Positions 23,957 to 36,310 of a stretch of 64,000 nt of DNA are shown one piece after another. The stretch's first letter is position 1. Each line of letters opens with the position of its first letter. The DNA is taken from contig JAODUO010001374.1 of assembly GCA_025642075.2 (NCBI GenBank), positions 1-64,000 on the forward strand. Direction: 5' to 3'. The notes under the pieces were generated by a model. That model saw only the letters and a list, made by a program, of their open reading frames with translations, ran no database searches and was not told where the DNA came from. Position numbers and translations under genes: made by a program. Source of the stretch: Ridgeia piscesae. Taxonomy: Eukaryota; Annelida; Polychaeta; Sabellida; Siboglinidae.

Positions 23957-24940
23957 CACAGTTCAATGTAGATACACAGTTCAATGTATTTTGTAGATAA
24001 ACAGTTCATTGCAAAGCACTGAAGTCACAGTTCAATGTAGATACAGTTCAGTGTATTTTGTAGATAAACAGTTCACTGCAGGCACTGAAGTCACAGTTCA
24101 ATGTAGATACAGTTCAATGTATTTTGTAGATAAACAGTTCACTGCAGGCACCGAAGTCACAGTTTAGTGTAGATACACAGTTCAATGTATTTTGTAGATA
24201 AACAGTTCATTGCAGGCACTGAAGTCACAGTTTAGTGTAGATACACAGTTCAATGTATTTTGTAGATAAACAGTTCATTGCAGGCACTGAAGTCACAGTT
24301 CAGTGTAGATACACAGTTCAATGTATTTTGTAGATAAACAGTTCACTGCATGCACTGAAGTCACAGTTCAATGTAGATACACACTTCAATGTATTTTGTA
24401 GATAAACGGTTCACTGCAGGCACTGAAGTCACAGTTCAGTGTAGATACACAGTTCAATGTATTTTGTAGATAAACAGTTCACTGCAGGCATTGAAGTCAC
24501 AGTTCAGTGTAGATACACAGTTCAATGTGTTTTGTAGATAAACAGTTCACTGCAGGCACTGAAGTCACAGTTCAGTGCAGATACACAGTTCAATGTGTTT
24601 TGTAGATAAACAGTTAATTGCAGGCACTGAAGTCACAGTTCAGTGCAGATACACAGTTCAATGTATTTTGTAGATAAACAGTTCAGTGCATGCACTGAAG
24701 TCACAGTTCAATGTAGATACACACTTCAATGCATTTTGTAGATAAACAGTTCACTGCATGCACTGAAGTCACAGTTCAATGTAGATACACAGTTCAATGT
24801 ATTTTGTAGATAAACGGTTCACTGCAGGCACTGAAGTCACAGTTCAGTGTAGATACACAGTTCAATGTATTTTGTAGATAAACAGTTCACTGCAGGCACT
24901 GAAGTCACAGTTCAATGTAGATACACAGGTCAATGTATTG
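23957..24940. repeat. 68-bp minisatellite, about 14 copies
   Basis: Units of about 68 bp contain CACTGAAGTCACAGTTCA, GTAGATACACAGTTCAATG and TTTTGTAGATAAACAGTTCA. Each unit is itself built from three variants of an ACAGTTCA-type word, so the array is self-similar at two scales. Confidence 0.93.
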
Positions 24941-25389
24941 TGATGTACATCACACTGAGCTGACACTGTGGCCGGTGGGGCGTGGTTTGGTGTCTTCACT
25001 CACCCACTCACTCACTGTCAGACACAGTTTTGCATGACAGAGTTAAGTCAAGATGGTCAGGCAGGTGAAGTGTGTCACAGTACTATGGCCAGATCTGTCA
25101 TCAACCAATATGTATGGAAAGGTAGTTTGCCTTAGGAAAGAGAAGACATACCATGGATGGTTTGTCTCAGCAAGTTAAAGCTGTGCAAGCAATTGCAGCA
25201 AGTGTTCACCATTGACATATGAACAAATGATCCAGGCAGAATATTGTGACTTACCGGGGGTAAATTATAGTATGCCAGATATCAAGACGTATACCTGTGA
25301 ACAGTTTAAAAAAAAAAAAAATTGTAGTTATAGCAGAAATTACAAAGAAAATTGGTCGAGAAATGTTATACATGACTAACACAAGGAGA

Positions 25390-26002
25390 GTAGCCGAGTC
25401 GCCTACCGGCGGCTACAGCCGCTCCCCTCATGTTGGTCATATACCTGGCCATGCCAGATGCACTCATGTGCACACCATTTCTTGCATCATTTTTCTTGTC
25501 CAACAATTTTATATGATGGTAGAAAGTTGTTTTCCAAATCAGCGATCAATGCCCGCACCTTATTATTTGCAATCTGACGAGCATGATCAAAATCAGGCCG
25601 AACAGGAAACCGGCTAAACTGCACAGGATTACGCATCAATATCTCATAAACTACTACCTGTGCCACAGAAGGTATTGTGAGCAGTTCGCGTGCGAATGCC
25701 ACAGTACCGTCTGCCAACTTACCAGGGTCACAACCATTGCTCAGATCATTTGTCCCGATGTCAACCAGGACAACAGTTGGTGCAACCGCTCGCACCTCTC
25801 TCAGTCGCCGAGAAAGGCCACCCAAAGTAAGGCCTCCCTGCCCTTGGAAAACGACCTTTCCAAACATATCGGGCAAGTCAAGATCTAGCCGATAGTATCG
25901 GCGCCTACCTTCACCTGTATGACCATCTCAACACACTTTCTCCATCCGCCGCACAAAACTGTGCCCAATGATGAGGAGGGTCGGTTTCGCTTGTGTCGAC
26001 AT
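25390..26002 (-). pseudogene. SGNH-hydrolase-like ORF, broken, probably transposon-borne
   Basis: On the minus strand an ORF starts at ATG 26000-26002 (MSTQAKPTLLIIGHSFVRRM), meets a TGA at 25928-25930, and continues in frame to about 25490. It carries GHSF (block I), GQGGLTLGGLSRRL, VVLVDIGTNDL (block III, GTND) and further helix-rich sequence. In another frame, just beyond the end (about 25470-25400), NGVHMSASGMARYMTNMRG matches block V (usually DGVH). So the catalytic order Ser, Gly, Asn, His is visible but one stop and one frameshift interrupt it. Such esterase domains occur in proteins of LINEs and other invertebrate transposons; a host origin is not excluded. Confidence 0.65.
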
Positions 26003-26758
26003 CTCCTGTGAAAGGAAGATGAATATCATTATATAGCACACAATGGTTTTTGGGCACGGTTTCTCTTGGTAAAAGCTGTGCAACGACGTCAACATGGAAA
26101 CCTAATGCACAGTTTCTTCTAACACTTAATTACATGCTGCTAATGTCACACCAAACTAGGAACTGTCACAAATTTGAAGAGAAATAATGACAGTAGTTAT
26201 GAGGTAATGCTGAGGCTAGATAACATAGTCTTGATCCTTGGTTAAATTTAATTAAAGGTTAAATGTGAACAGACCCAGCTCTGGATGCGACACAAACAGT
26301 TGACCCAGGAAGAACCATACATGGGACAGCCACTCACCCAATGCCCCATGCATGTAAGAAGACTGGGTGGTGTTAATTTGAACTAATACAATTAAAATAA
26401 GCAAAACACAAGAAATCTTAACTAACATTCTGATATAATATATAACATATGCTGCTCTGAATTTTGGGGCATTAATTATGATGACAATGTCTGAATATGT
26501 TATGTCAAATGTGTATATGTTATGTACAAATGTGTATATGTCCAACCAGAAGCAATACAACTATTCAGTAACAGTTAATCCAATAGAACTATGTACATAT
26601 TATATTTGTGAGTGACTGTTGAACCAGTTACTCACTCCCTGGTTCATGAGTCAAACTGAAACAAAGCGTATTACATTAAAATTAATGGCATTTATTGACA
26701 AGCAACACAATTATTCAGAACTAGTCAATACAACAGAATTATGCCTGTCGAGTTTTAA

Positions 26759-27610
26759 TTAAGCTATTTCATCTTTCAGGATAACTCTTTCTGCTTCTAA
26801 GTCACAAACTTTTTTCAGCATGGTTCCTACAGTCACTTGATGTTCCTGTGCTACCGATCTGATTCTTTCAAATGCATCATGTTTCACTCTTTGCGTTCTA
26901 CGTCTACATTCTCTTAAGGCATGTTTTGTTTGCCTCAACTCATTCTTCAGCATTTTAATCTGACTCGCATCTGTTAGTTTACTTACTTTCTTATCAAGTG
27001 ATTTGTTTTTTCTCTTTAACCTTTCTTTGTCTAGCCTCATCTGTCTAACAAGTATTTCATGTCTAAGTCTGTACGCTGCAAAGCGTCCTGCGTTTGAAGC
27101 ATTCAACATGTTTTTCTTTTTCTCATAAGTAAGTTGCATTTTAAGCAACTTCTTATCTGCTACGGCTTTCTGAAGGACTTTGCGTCTGTGATCACATTTG
27201 CTACAGTTTGTGTGTAGTTGTCTGGAGGGTGGCGAGGGTGAGACTGAGGCTACTTGTTCTGCTGCCTTAGTGGCTGTGTGCTCTGCAGTAATGGAACTGG
27301 TTTGTGGCTGGGGTATGTTACTTGTTGATTTCAGGAATTGCACTACCCGTGGACACTCTTTTGGGAATTTCCTGAATTTCTTTACCCCTCCGACAACAGA
27401 TATGATGAGATATCTAAGCTGAAGATATGAACATGATGTTAAGATGTTCATGAGACTGTGTGTTGCTTCATACAGGTCCTTGTTTGCTGAAAGATACACA
27501 CTATATAAAAAGCCTTTGCTAACAGTAACATCATCTTTACCAGGTCCACACTTGTCAAATGTTCTGCCATATACATCCAACTCAGATCTATTTCTAAATA
27601 TTTCTGCCAT
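26759..27610 (-). CDS. Unknown protein with a long C-terminal coiled coil
   Basis: An intact ORF of 283 residues starts at ATG 27608-27610; an in-frame TAA lies a few codons upstream. The family was not recognised. Residues 1-95 are mixed and include a hydrophobic stretch (LRYLIISVVGGVKKFRKFP). Residues 96-130 are Ser/Thr/Pro-rich and followed by a short CSKCDHRRK cysteine pair. Residues 135-283 are strongly charged with heptad-like spacing (KLLKMQLTYEKKKNML; KERLKRKNKSLDKKVSKL; LKKVCDLEAERVILKDE), predicting a coiled coil. It lies next to the broken SGNH ORF on the same strand in a transposon-rich zone, so it may be the structural or DNA-binding protein of a mobile element, but this is inference. 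Confidence 0.6.
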   Translation of the reverse strand: MAEIFRNRSELDVYGRTFDKCGPGKDDVTVSKGFLYSVYLSANKDLYEATHSLMNILTSCSYLQLRYLIISVVGGVKKFRKFPKECPRVVQFLKSTSNIPQPQTSSITAEHTATKAAEQVASVSPSPPSRQLHTNCSKCDHRRKVLQKAVADKKLLKMQLTYEKKKNMLNASNAGRFAAYRLRHEILVRQMRLDKERLKRKNKSLDKKVSKLTDASQIKMLKNELRQTKHALRECRRRTQRVKHDAFERIRSVAQEHQVTVGTMLKKVCDLEAERVILKDEIA

Positions 27611-28200
27611 GCTTTCCTTCACTCCTTAATCGTAATGCTTAACTAACTTATCTTATTGACTTAACGTAATGTCTAAACTTCTTAATTATCTTATCTAAAC
27701 TAAACAGATACCCAAGTTCAGATGAAATTGAAAGTTACTGTAAGACCAGTGTATTTTGCAATTGCAATCTCTGAAATAATAAACAATCATGTTATAAAAA
27801 ATGACATGTATCATCATAATACTTATATATTTATAATCTAGTCTTACATTTTTTTAAATTCCTTCCCTGGGCCTGTTATTTGGGCCAAAGCTAAGAAAAC
27901 TGTAAATAAATATTGCATTGTTGCTAAAATTAAATACACATTTGCTGAATGGCACATGATAATTAATATTCATATGATTTAATTAAATGGATAAACTGAA
28001 AAAAATAATAAAACAACTAAGTGTCATACTTTTCTAGCAACTTGCATGGGCAATCATAACTCATATTTAATTTAAAATTTATTAAATGTGATTTGTTACC
28101 TATTTATTACCAATTATTATCGAATTAATGTAAGCCTATTTCCAACATCCTATGATTTATTTTATAGAAGTGCCTAATTCTATTTTTAACAACAACTGTA

Positions 28201-28330
<130 letters not shown>

Positions 28331-28744
28331 CTATAAAACCAGGTCAATACTAAATTAAATTGCTACGTAAGTGCGCCCTATATAGTATATAAAATGTATG
28401 GAATACTAATATTCAACATCCACGATGTCGCTACGCGCCTCTGCTCCGATGACGCGCTTTTGGCCACAGATCGCTCAAACATCACATTTATGAACCGCGC
28501 AAAAGCCATATTGCACGAGCTGGCACGGCAACGAAATTTTCAAACACATATCAATTAAATACAGTAGATTTACCTAGAAACACAATCAGTAGTTAATCGT
28601 ATCTTAACAACTACAAAACTTGCAACTGAAACACAGCTATGTCATTAAATTGATGAAATTTCGCTTAATATTGGCTTAATTTAAAAAAACAAAAAGACGT
28701 ACTGAAAGTTCAACTCACACGCAAAACGATCCTCGCAGCGACTG

Positions 28745-29085
28745 ACGACCTTGACCGTTAAACGACCGCGGAAATGTGTATTCGGGAGGTATTTGGGAAG
28801 CATTCTAGGAGCACACGGCATGTACGGAAAACGTTCCGGAAGTATGCGCCTAGTTTTTGGTGCATTCGGAATGAAAATTTGGAGGTGCTGGGTTCAGAAT
28901 GCTTTCCGAACACCCCGAATGGACCTAGGTCCTAGAAACCATACTGAAAACATTCGGAAAATAAACATTCGGTGGTACATTGGGGAAAACACATTCGGAG
29001 GGACATTCGGCCAGTTTAAAAATTCATCTCCCTCGTTCGTATACGGAAAACAAACGGAAGCTCATTCGGGCCAGTGTGGTCGCCC
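28745..29085. repeat. Self-similar TTCGG/TTCCGAA-rich element
   Basis: A stretch of about 340 bp is made of variants of one short theme: ATTCGGGAGG, AACGTTCCGGAAG, GCATTCGGAATG, CTTTCCGAACACC, ACATTCGGAAAA, ACATTCGGTGG, ACATTCGGAGG, ACATTCGGCC. Many of these are short palindromes (TTCCGGAA, ATTCGGAAT). The open frame of 116 codons through it follows from the repeats and is not taken as a gene. Confidence 0.5.
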
Positions 29086-29622
29086 CATTAATACAATATA
29101 ATTAAACACACAAAGACAGTTTCTGTTTTTTTGTAACTTAAGGATGGCTTAATCTTAGTTTGTACATGCAGAAAAATACTTAAATGGTATTTTAGCATAT
29201 ATAGTATTACACACGGTTATGTCACAACGACAACGTCAACAGCAACATTTTGTGAATACTTATGCATCATTTATTGCATTTGGAACATACATTGATATGA
29301 CATAAGATTAATTACATCATAGCTACATAATAAATGCATGACAAGTTACATCTAAAAAACAATATGTTGTATCTAACTAAGAAAGCATTGTATTTAACAA
29401 TGTAACAAAGGCAAGCACCTCTTATGGAAGGCGCTCCATGCATAGTTTTTGTTGGTGACAAATTTACCACAAAAACCTGAAGAAAGCAAAACAATTGTTT
29501 GTTTACCGTGACAGCTATTTGAAGAAAAAAACCAATTTGCAGATACTATTATGTACATAACAGAAACAATTAACCATTCAATACACCATTCTGCTGAGAA
29601 TAAACACAATATAGCAGTGGGT

Positions 29623-29806
29623 GGGTGAGTGAGTGAGTGAGTGAGTGAGTGAGTGAGTGAGTGAGTGAGTGAGTGAGTGGAGTGAGTGAATGAGTGGGTG
29701 GGTGAGTGAGTGAGTGAGTGAGTGAGTGAGTGAGTGAGTGAGTGAGTGAGTGAGTGAGTGAGTGAGTGAGTGAGTGAGTGAGTGAGTGAATGAGTGAGTA
29801 AGGGAG
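29623..29806. repeat. (GTGA)n tetranucleotide repeat
   Basis: About 45 units of GTGA/GAGT with a few single-base interruptions. It passes directly into a purine-rich tract. Confidence 0.97.
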
Positions 29807-30172
29807 GGAGGGAAGTAGGTAGGTAGGTAGGGAAGAGACGGAGGTAGGGAGAAGAGGGGGAAGGAAGAGGATAGACTGATGCAGGGAGGGAAGAGAGACA
29901 AGGGAAGAGAGAGGGAGAGAAAGGGGGAGAGACGGAAGGAGGGAGGGAGTGATAGGGAGGGAGAGGAGAGAGGGAGAGAATGGGGGAGAGAGTGAGGGAG
30001 GGTGGGAGAGAGGGGGTATAAGAGAGAGGGAAAAGTAGAAAGGGAAGAGGAGAGAGGGAGGGAGACGGAAAGAGGGATATGGAGGAGGGAGAAGAGAGAT
30101 AGGCAGAGAGAGAGAGAGAGAGAGAGAGGACAGGAAGAGAGGGAAATAGAGAGGAAAGAGAGAGAGAGAGGG
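29807..30172. repeat. GA-rich polypurine tract
   Basis: About 365 bp consist almost only of purines on the plus strand (GGGA, GAGA, GGAA blocks). The long Leu/Ser/Pro open frames on the minus strand are caused by this composition. Confidence 0.95.
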
Positions 30173-30710
30173 TGGGTAGTTACCACCTTTTATATCCCCA
30201 TAGGCGGTCACTGTAATGTTTCTTTGAATTCCCGCTACGTTTTTGACGCTTTGGTATTGACAATTTGAGACATTAATTAGTTTCCATTCATATAAATTAT
30301 GTCAGGTGTAAAATAAATTCGTGAAATTATCATATCTCTTTCTCCTACAATTTAATCGCTAACCTAACACCCCTTCATTTCTACTCCAATCAGCCGGTGA
30401 TTGCCCGTGTTGGTACCTCAAGGCCTAATAACACCTGTATGTATATGCACCTGGTCATTTTCTGACAAATGTCATTATTTCGCAGCTCTGATGCCATGCT
30501 ACATAGAAATATCATTTTTACCTAATCAGTCCTAAATTCAGTGCTTCCAGAAATTTACACAAACTGCATAATGCACTTATTTTTAGCAGGACTACAATAA
30601 TAGCTGGCGTATACCACAATGTGGTCTTACTGACCAATGAAACCATGTGACGGACAAAACAAAGACAGGATAGTAATATAGACAAATTAATGTTCCCAGC
30701 TAACAAGACC

Positions 30711-30896
30711 ACGTTACCAGAAGGTTAACAGAACGTTATTTCTATGTTACAATAACGTTAGCCGGTAACGTTCTCCTAACGTTTGTTTTTGGGAAAGTTG
30801 TGTTTACGTTCTCTTAAAGTTATGTGGGAACGTTACTGCATAACCTGATTATAACCTTATTTTAACGTTACAAGAACGTTACCTGTTTGCTGGGGT
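30711..30896. mobile_element. Short self-similar element with CCCAGCTAACA / TGTTTGCTGGG ends
   Basis: The element starts at CCCAGCTAACAAG (about 30696-30708) and ends at CTGTTTGCTGGGG (about 30883-30895), so the ends are inverted copies of CCCAGC(T/A)AACA. The inside is built of AACGTT variants (ACGTTACC, AACGTTATT, AACGTTAG, AACGTTCTC, AACGTTTG, ACGTTCTC, AACGTTAC), that is, of a palindromic hexamer with changing neighbours. There is no coding capacity. The start given may be up to 15 bp too far right. Confidence 0.55.
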
Positions 30897-31802
30897 GTCT
30901 CAACAGAATGGCATGCGCTTAATCGAGGGCTGAAAATGCGTGTCTGTGCAAACACCTTTCTCCCCAAACATTCGCATCGCGTGAGTAACCACCGACACTT
31001 TCAGCGGAGATGACTAATTTTCCTTCTCGCATGGAACCAATACCAATAAAGATCGCAAGAATGTGATGGTGTTGATGACCATACGTCTCTGTGATCACGC
31101 GGCTACTCTGTGTTTGTTATCACGCATAAGATACACACATTGTGTGTAATTAATGAAACATTTAGTAACATGTATTTGAATCATAGCAATTTCAGATTGT
31201 GTTTATTATTAAAAGAAGTCATCACACATTTAATACGAACGAAAACACAACACTTAGGCCATTTAAATTGTTTACTGTAGTACACTTTCTGCACGCCTCG
31301 AATTTGCGACTACGTGTGTGAGTTCACACTATTATTTACTGTATTGCGTACGATGTCGTTTTCTCAATAGCACATGTTATAGACATGTCACGTTTATATA
31401 TACGACACCCATTACCGGAATATAACCTCACGTTCGCATTATATAACCACAGTTGACTGCGGAGGCTATTACAGTAACATATCTAAGTGTCCTATTGTGT
31501 ATAGGTGAAATGTGTCCTTCAGGGAGCTGACCGACTGAGCATGGGCATGTCAACGTAACTGTATTCTTTGGGTAACTGAAATGCGCTAAGACGCTATATA
31601 AATATGTGTACAAGATCGTAACTAAACATAATATATGTGGAAACATAAACTATACGGTCTACTCCAGGTCACGAACAACGATGGAAGGCTGTTAAACAAT
31701 TGTCAAGGACAAAAACGATGATGGACAGAACACTACACATAACAGAAGTGCCACTAAATTGACTTATTACGGAACATTCATGAAATGTCTAGCATGTGGA
31801 AT

Positions 31803-31803
<1 letters not shown>

Positions 31804-31877
<74 letters not shown>

Positions 31878-32045
31878 GTGTGTGTGTGTGTTGTGTGTGT
31901 GTGTGTGTGTGCGTCGTGCGTGCGTGCGTGTATGTATGCGTGTGTTTATGTGTGTATGTGTATGTATGTGTGTACACATGTATGCATGTGCGTGTGTGCA
32001 TGTGTGCGTGTGACCGTGTGTGCATGTGTTCATATGCGTGTATGC
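31804..32045. repeat. (GT)n microsatellite with degenerate 3' part
   Basis: Pure GT runs at 31804-31873, then interrupted GT, TGTA and TGCG repeats to about 32045. Confidence 0.95.
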
Positions 32046-32049
32046 CTTG

Positions 32050-34310
32050 ATTTGTAGCATAGGTCAGGCTGAGTGGTAATAAATCTTGTTTTGCTTCCAA
32101 ACGCAACAACCATTTTAATGTAGAAAGGTGTTATTTTATTTGCAACGACTTAATTCACATCGCCTCGTTCATACTGGCAAACAAACAGCGTGCTATGTTT
32201 GCATTGCAATGGAAGTACGTAACAAACAACTTGTCAGAATAGCTCGGGTGGGTGGGCGGTGGATGGATATAGTTTCTTTCACTCTTGGAAACACAAGGGG
32301 CTACTTACCACACGGGGGCTCATTGCCCCACCCTACCCGATGTCATAGTTCGTCATATAACATTTATATTTTAATACTGTTATCACACGACACGCATGGA
32401 TGTCATAAAACAGTTGTTTGAGGTAATCAAGCTTAGTTATAGCTTAGTTATTATTAGTTATTAGTGCACATAAAATATAGAGATGGAGAGATAGATAAAG
32501 AGAGAGGAGGGGGGGAGAGAGAGGTGGTGGTCCGACAGGGGTTGAATGTTGGGTGGCCAGCTTGCAGATTCCTGCCATTGTTTATTCGCCGCTTCAGCTG
32601 TCGGGTATTTTAACCTGATATAATTTTTATGTAACCTAAATGACTGGTTGATTGCTGACGATGTTTTTACACCATTCGATGTACCATTTCGTAAAATACT
32701 CAAACTGAAAAACAAAGAAGTTGCGTACCCTTTGTTTCTAACTGTGGTGCAATCAATGTAGGGGTAGGTAGCAGGCTAATATATTACAATAGACACGAGC
32801 AAATCTATTGACGTCTCCTAAAATGCACCGCGCCAAACTTGATAAAAGTTTTAACCCCATAACCATAGATATAAAACAGTCTATTTAGTTCATTACGTCA
32901 ATTCAGGGTCGTTCATGAAGTAGGTAACACCCCAGGTTGGGGCTATCTGAGTACATTACGTGGCGTTGGCAGGTCAAGGTGAACGCTAAACCAGAGCGTT
33001 CTAATTCACAAAAGGCTAATTACCTTATAATGTTATTCACAGTAAATGGATTCTACAGGGAAAAAAACATACTGCCCATGAGATGGGTACTGAGTTGTGG
33101 CCTGATTTACAGATGTGCATGTTGACACACACTGTGGCCAAATTGTCAACACGTGTCAAATCTCTGTCAAGTCAAACTGGACTACAATAACAGAAAGTGT
33201 GTTGCTATCAGACTGCATTAATTGCTATGGCTGTTTTGGTGCATAGTCCAACTGAATACTCGATATTCACAGTAGGCCTAACTACGGGATATAAATAAAA
33301 CGACTGGTGTTTGCCAACGATATGGTCGACAATCCACACGGAACGGTCAAATGTGGAATAAGCTTGGCACTAGCTTACATACGTCCCTAGGGAAATATAT
33401 AACGGGTATTAGACTACTCGGTTCAGTCGCCTATTAGAATATGTACAGTTGCCAGTTACGACCGGCTAAACCAGTATTTCCCCGTAGGCTATCACGAACG
33501 CGAAATCACACCGAAGTTATACCCTCTGACGTTTATAGCGCCGATGTTTCCGTGTTATTCCACAGAGTAAGCAGTAAACACCACGTACAACATTTGAAAT
33601 AACTACTCGCGTGTCTAATGCCAGTTTATAAACGAGAAGCGAGTGATCCCAGGAAGCGAGTGACCACAGAAAGGGGACAGAGCTACTCGGCACCCCAGAG
33701 GAGATAACTTTTGATTGCCCCAAAGCTAATATTTATCTAGATTACACTTATATAGGGTGTTACGAAGTAATTCGGCATTACGAGCAAGTGTTATGTTTAC
33801 CTATTACCTGTTACATATTACGTAAGTGTTATGGTCTATCTGCCTGTCAGCGTATGCGTGCGTGCGTGTTCTTTGTGCATGTGCATCTATTTGTATATAT
33901 ATATATATATATAGACACGCACGCACTTCATCAACAGCAACTTTCAAACTGTTTATTTACACGCATTTGGCGGAATGTTTATTTATATAATAGGGTTGTG
34001 GATGAATCAATAAGGAATTCTGTTCAAAATGAGCCGTGCAGATACTGAATAGTATGATGCTTGACGGGGTTGAAGGAATGAAGCTGTCATCGACCGCCCA
34101 ACATAAACAATACATTTGTTCCTTTATTCATCGGGCTCCTTATCCTTCTCATTCTTTTGAAATGCCACATAACTGATCCCTGTACTTATAGACTTCTGAT
34201 TATTGTTGTGACATCCCTCTACACAATAATGTTTTCATCCCATTATTAAAACCATTTGAAACAAACAACGTTTACGCCACGATAACGCGGTCATACACAT
34301 TGTATATGCC
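32050..34310. other. Intergenic stretch, nothing recognised
   Basis: No coding exon, RNA gene or known element is supported. Short TA and GT tracts occur at 33895-33913 and near 34000. Open frames are short and lack family signatures. Confidence 0.4.
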
Positions 34311-34327
34311 TCCCGGTGAGGGCGCTG

Positions 34328-34465
34328 CAGCGCGATGGACATCATCAAGAACTTCTAGAACTGCGCCAAAAGGAACGGGTCAGCTACAAAAATGTCTTAA
34401 GAATGCCACCTCACTTACTCGACAAACTGCTTACATCGCCACTCATACAAATGGAAAATACGCGG
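34328..34465 (+). pseudogene. Fragment of a Harbinger/HARBI1-like nuclease N-terminus
   Basis: One frame reads ARDGHHQELLELRQKER followed by VSYKNVLRMPPHLLDKLL and then LIQMENT. This matches the conserved N-terminal segment of PIF/Harbinger transposases and HARBI1-like proteins (ELR.ED...Y.NFLRMPPELFDELL). The frame is soon lost, and the nuclease DDE part was not found. It is probably an exon-sized relic of a transposon. Confidence 0.5.
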
Positions 34466-34933
34466 TAGAGAGCAGGAGCGTTTTTCGTAAGACAAAATGG
34501 CGATTTCTATCGGTAGCGGGAAATGAAATCATGCAGAAATTACATTTATTTACGGCGCCGTCTTTATAACTAAGCGATATGAAACGATGATGAACAATGA
34601 CTAAATATTTATAGGATAGAAAAAAAATTATCTTTCTAAAATGTTAGTTATTCGCCATGTTAGTAAAATATGAAAAGTAAATAATATTAAAATGAAATGT
34701 TGTGGATCGACTTGGCTTGAAAACTAAAAAAGGGATGCGGGCGTACCTTTATGTCGAGATCTGTCATATGATCGCGCCTTGCCTTCTTATTGGCCAAGAT
34801 ATCGCCAACAGTCGTGTTATGAGAGAAAAACCCAGCACACACCAGCCGACTCGTCATAGGATATACGCCGACTCGTCACAGCTGACACCGGATACGTCCT
34901 TATCTAACGCCGACCGTCGGCCCAAATTTCCGC

Positions 34934-34992
34934 ACACACCTACCGACTGCAGCCGGCCGACTGAGATTACGCCGACTAGTCGGTAGGTGTGT
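34934..34992. repeat. 15-bp stem inverted repeat (ACACACCTACCGACT)
   Basis: Perfect 15-bp arms at 34934-34948 and 34978-34992 enclose a 29-bp GC-rich loop with further CCGACT words. The CCGAC and ACAC words recall the satellite that starts 210 bp further on. Confidence 0.7.
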
Positions 34993-35203
34993 CCTGAAAA
35001 TCGGTAGGTGTGTGCTTAGCATAAAATTAGATACTACAAGGATAGCGAAACATTATGTTACAATGTTAACAGGTTACACATAATATACCCATGTGGGTGA
35101 TAATAATATGTTCTTTCCCTTGGCATAGACGCTAGTTGCAAAGGACCAACAAATAGTAATGTTTCTTTTCTACCAGCAATGTAATTTGTCAAACCCTGAC
35201 ACG

Positions 35204-35988
35204 CCGACACATCGACACACCGATAACCGACACACCGACTCACCGACTCACCGACACACCGACACACCGACACACCGACACACCGACACACCGACACACC
35301 GACACACCGACACACCGACACACCGACACACCGACACACCGACACACCGACACACCGACACACCGACACACCGACACACCGACACACCGACACCACACCG
35401 ACACACCGACACACCGACACACCGACACACCGACACACCGACACACCGACACACCGACACACCGACACACCGACACACCGACACACCGACACACCGACAC
35501 ACCGACACACCGACACACCGACACACCGACACACCGACACACCGACACACCGACACACCGACACACCGACACACCGACACACCGACACACCGACACACCG
35601 ACACACCGACACACCGACACACCGACACACCGACACACCGACACACCGACACACCGACACACCGACACACCGACACACCGACACACCGACACACCGACAC
35701 ACCGACACACCGACACACCGACCACCACACACGACACACCGACACACCGACACACCGACACACCGACACACCGACACACCGACACACCGACACACCGACA
35801 CACCGACACACCGACACACCGACACACCGACACACCGACACACCGACACACCGACACACCGACACACCGACACACCGACACACCGACACACCGACACACC
35901 GACACACCGACACACCGACACACCGACACACCGACACACCGACACACCGACACACCGACACACCGACACACCGACACACCGACACATC
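35204..35988. repeat. 8-bp satellite (CCGACACA)n, about 97 units
   Basis: An almost perfect octamer array is interrupted only near 35390-35400 and 35720-35732. At its left end are variants (CACCGACTCA, CATCGACA). Because 8 is not a multiple of 3, all frames show a repeated eight-residue pattern and stay open. The long ORFs are not genes. Confidence 0.98.
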
Positions 35989-36186
35989 GTGGTATTAATG
36001 AGCCGTCATTCGCATCTGCTAGCAGTAATGATACTGACGAATCGTTAGGTACTAGATCCAACCATAACTTGTCTCGGCGCAAACAATAGATCTCTTGCAA
36101 TAACAAAGCGACAGCGAGTCGGTCGTGAAAGTCGTCTGGTAACCTGACGGACTGCGATTGTTTGGGAAACAGGTGTTACATTTGTA

Positions 36187-36310
36187 TTGCCCAATCGCTT
36201 GTCTGAGCATCTACAATGGCTTCTCTGACGCAGTCGAGTGTCGACGACACTATAAATACAGGCTCGTGAGAGGACCGAGGCATCAGTTACTTAGCAGCCT
36301 CGTAGACGGT
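36187..36310 (+). promoter_or_regulatory. Candidate TATA promoter with CCAAT and initiator words
   Basis: GCCCAATC lies at 36187-36194, TATAAATA at 36251-36258 and an initiator-like CATCAGTTA at 36281-36289, with the first A about 34 bp downstream of the TATA start. An AGACGG word follows at +19. The order and spacing resemble a strong animal core promoter, possibly from a solo LTR or a small gene. No terminal repeats were found. A short ORF begins about 100 bp downstream. Confidence 0.35.

Noticed and set aside
28751..29101. A 116-codon ORF in the TTCGG-rich block.
   Set aside because: It has no family similarity, and the DNA is built of repeated short words that avoid stops.
29570..30211. 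Leu/Ser/Pro-rich ORFs on the minus strand, and the similar ones at 40257-40907, 51009-51372 and 58190-58695.
   Set aside because: They follow from GA-rich tracts. At 40.3-40.5, 50.8-50.9 and 58.2 kb their ends run over the real exon 2 in a wrong frame.
35058..36106. ORFs of about 250-310 codons with an RCVGVSVC repeat or its complement.
   Set aside because: They are forced by the octamer satellite, occur in several frames at once, and have no conserved start or end.
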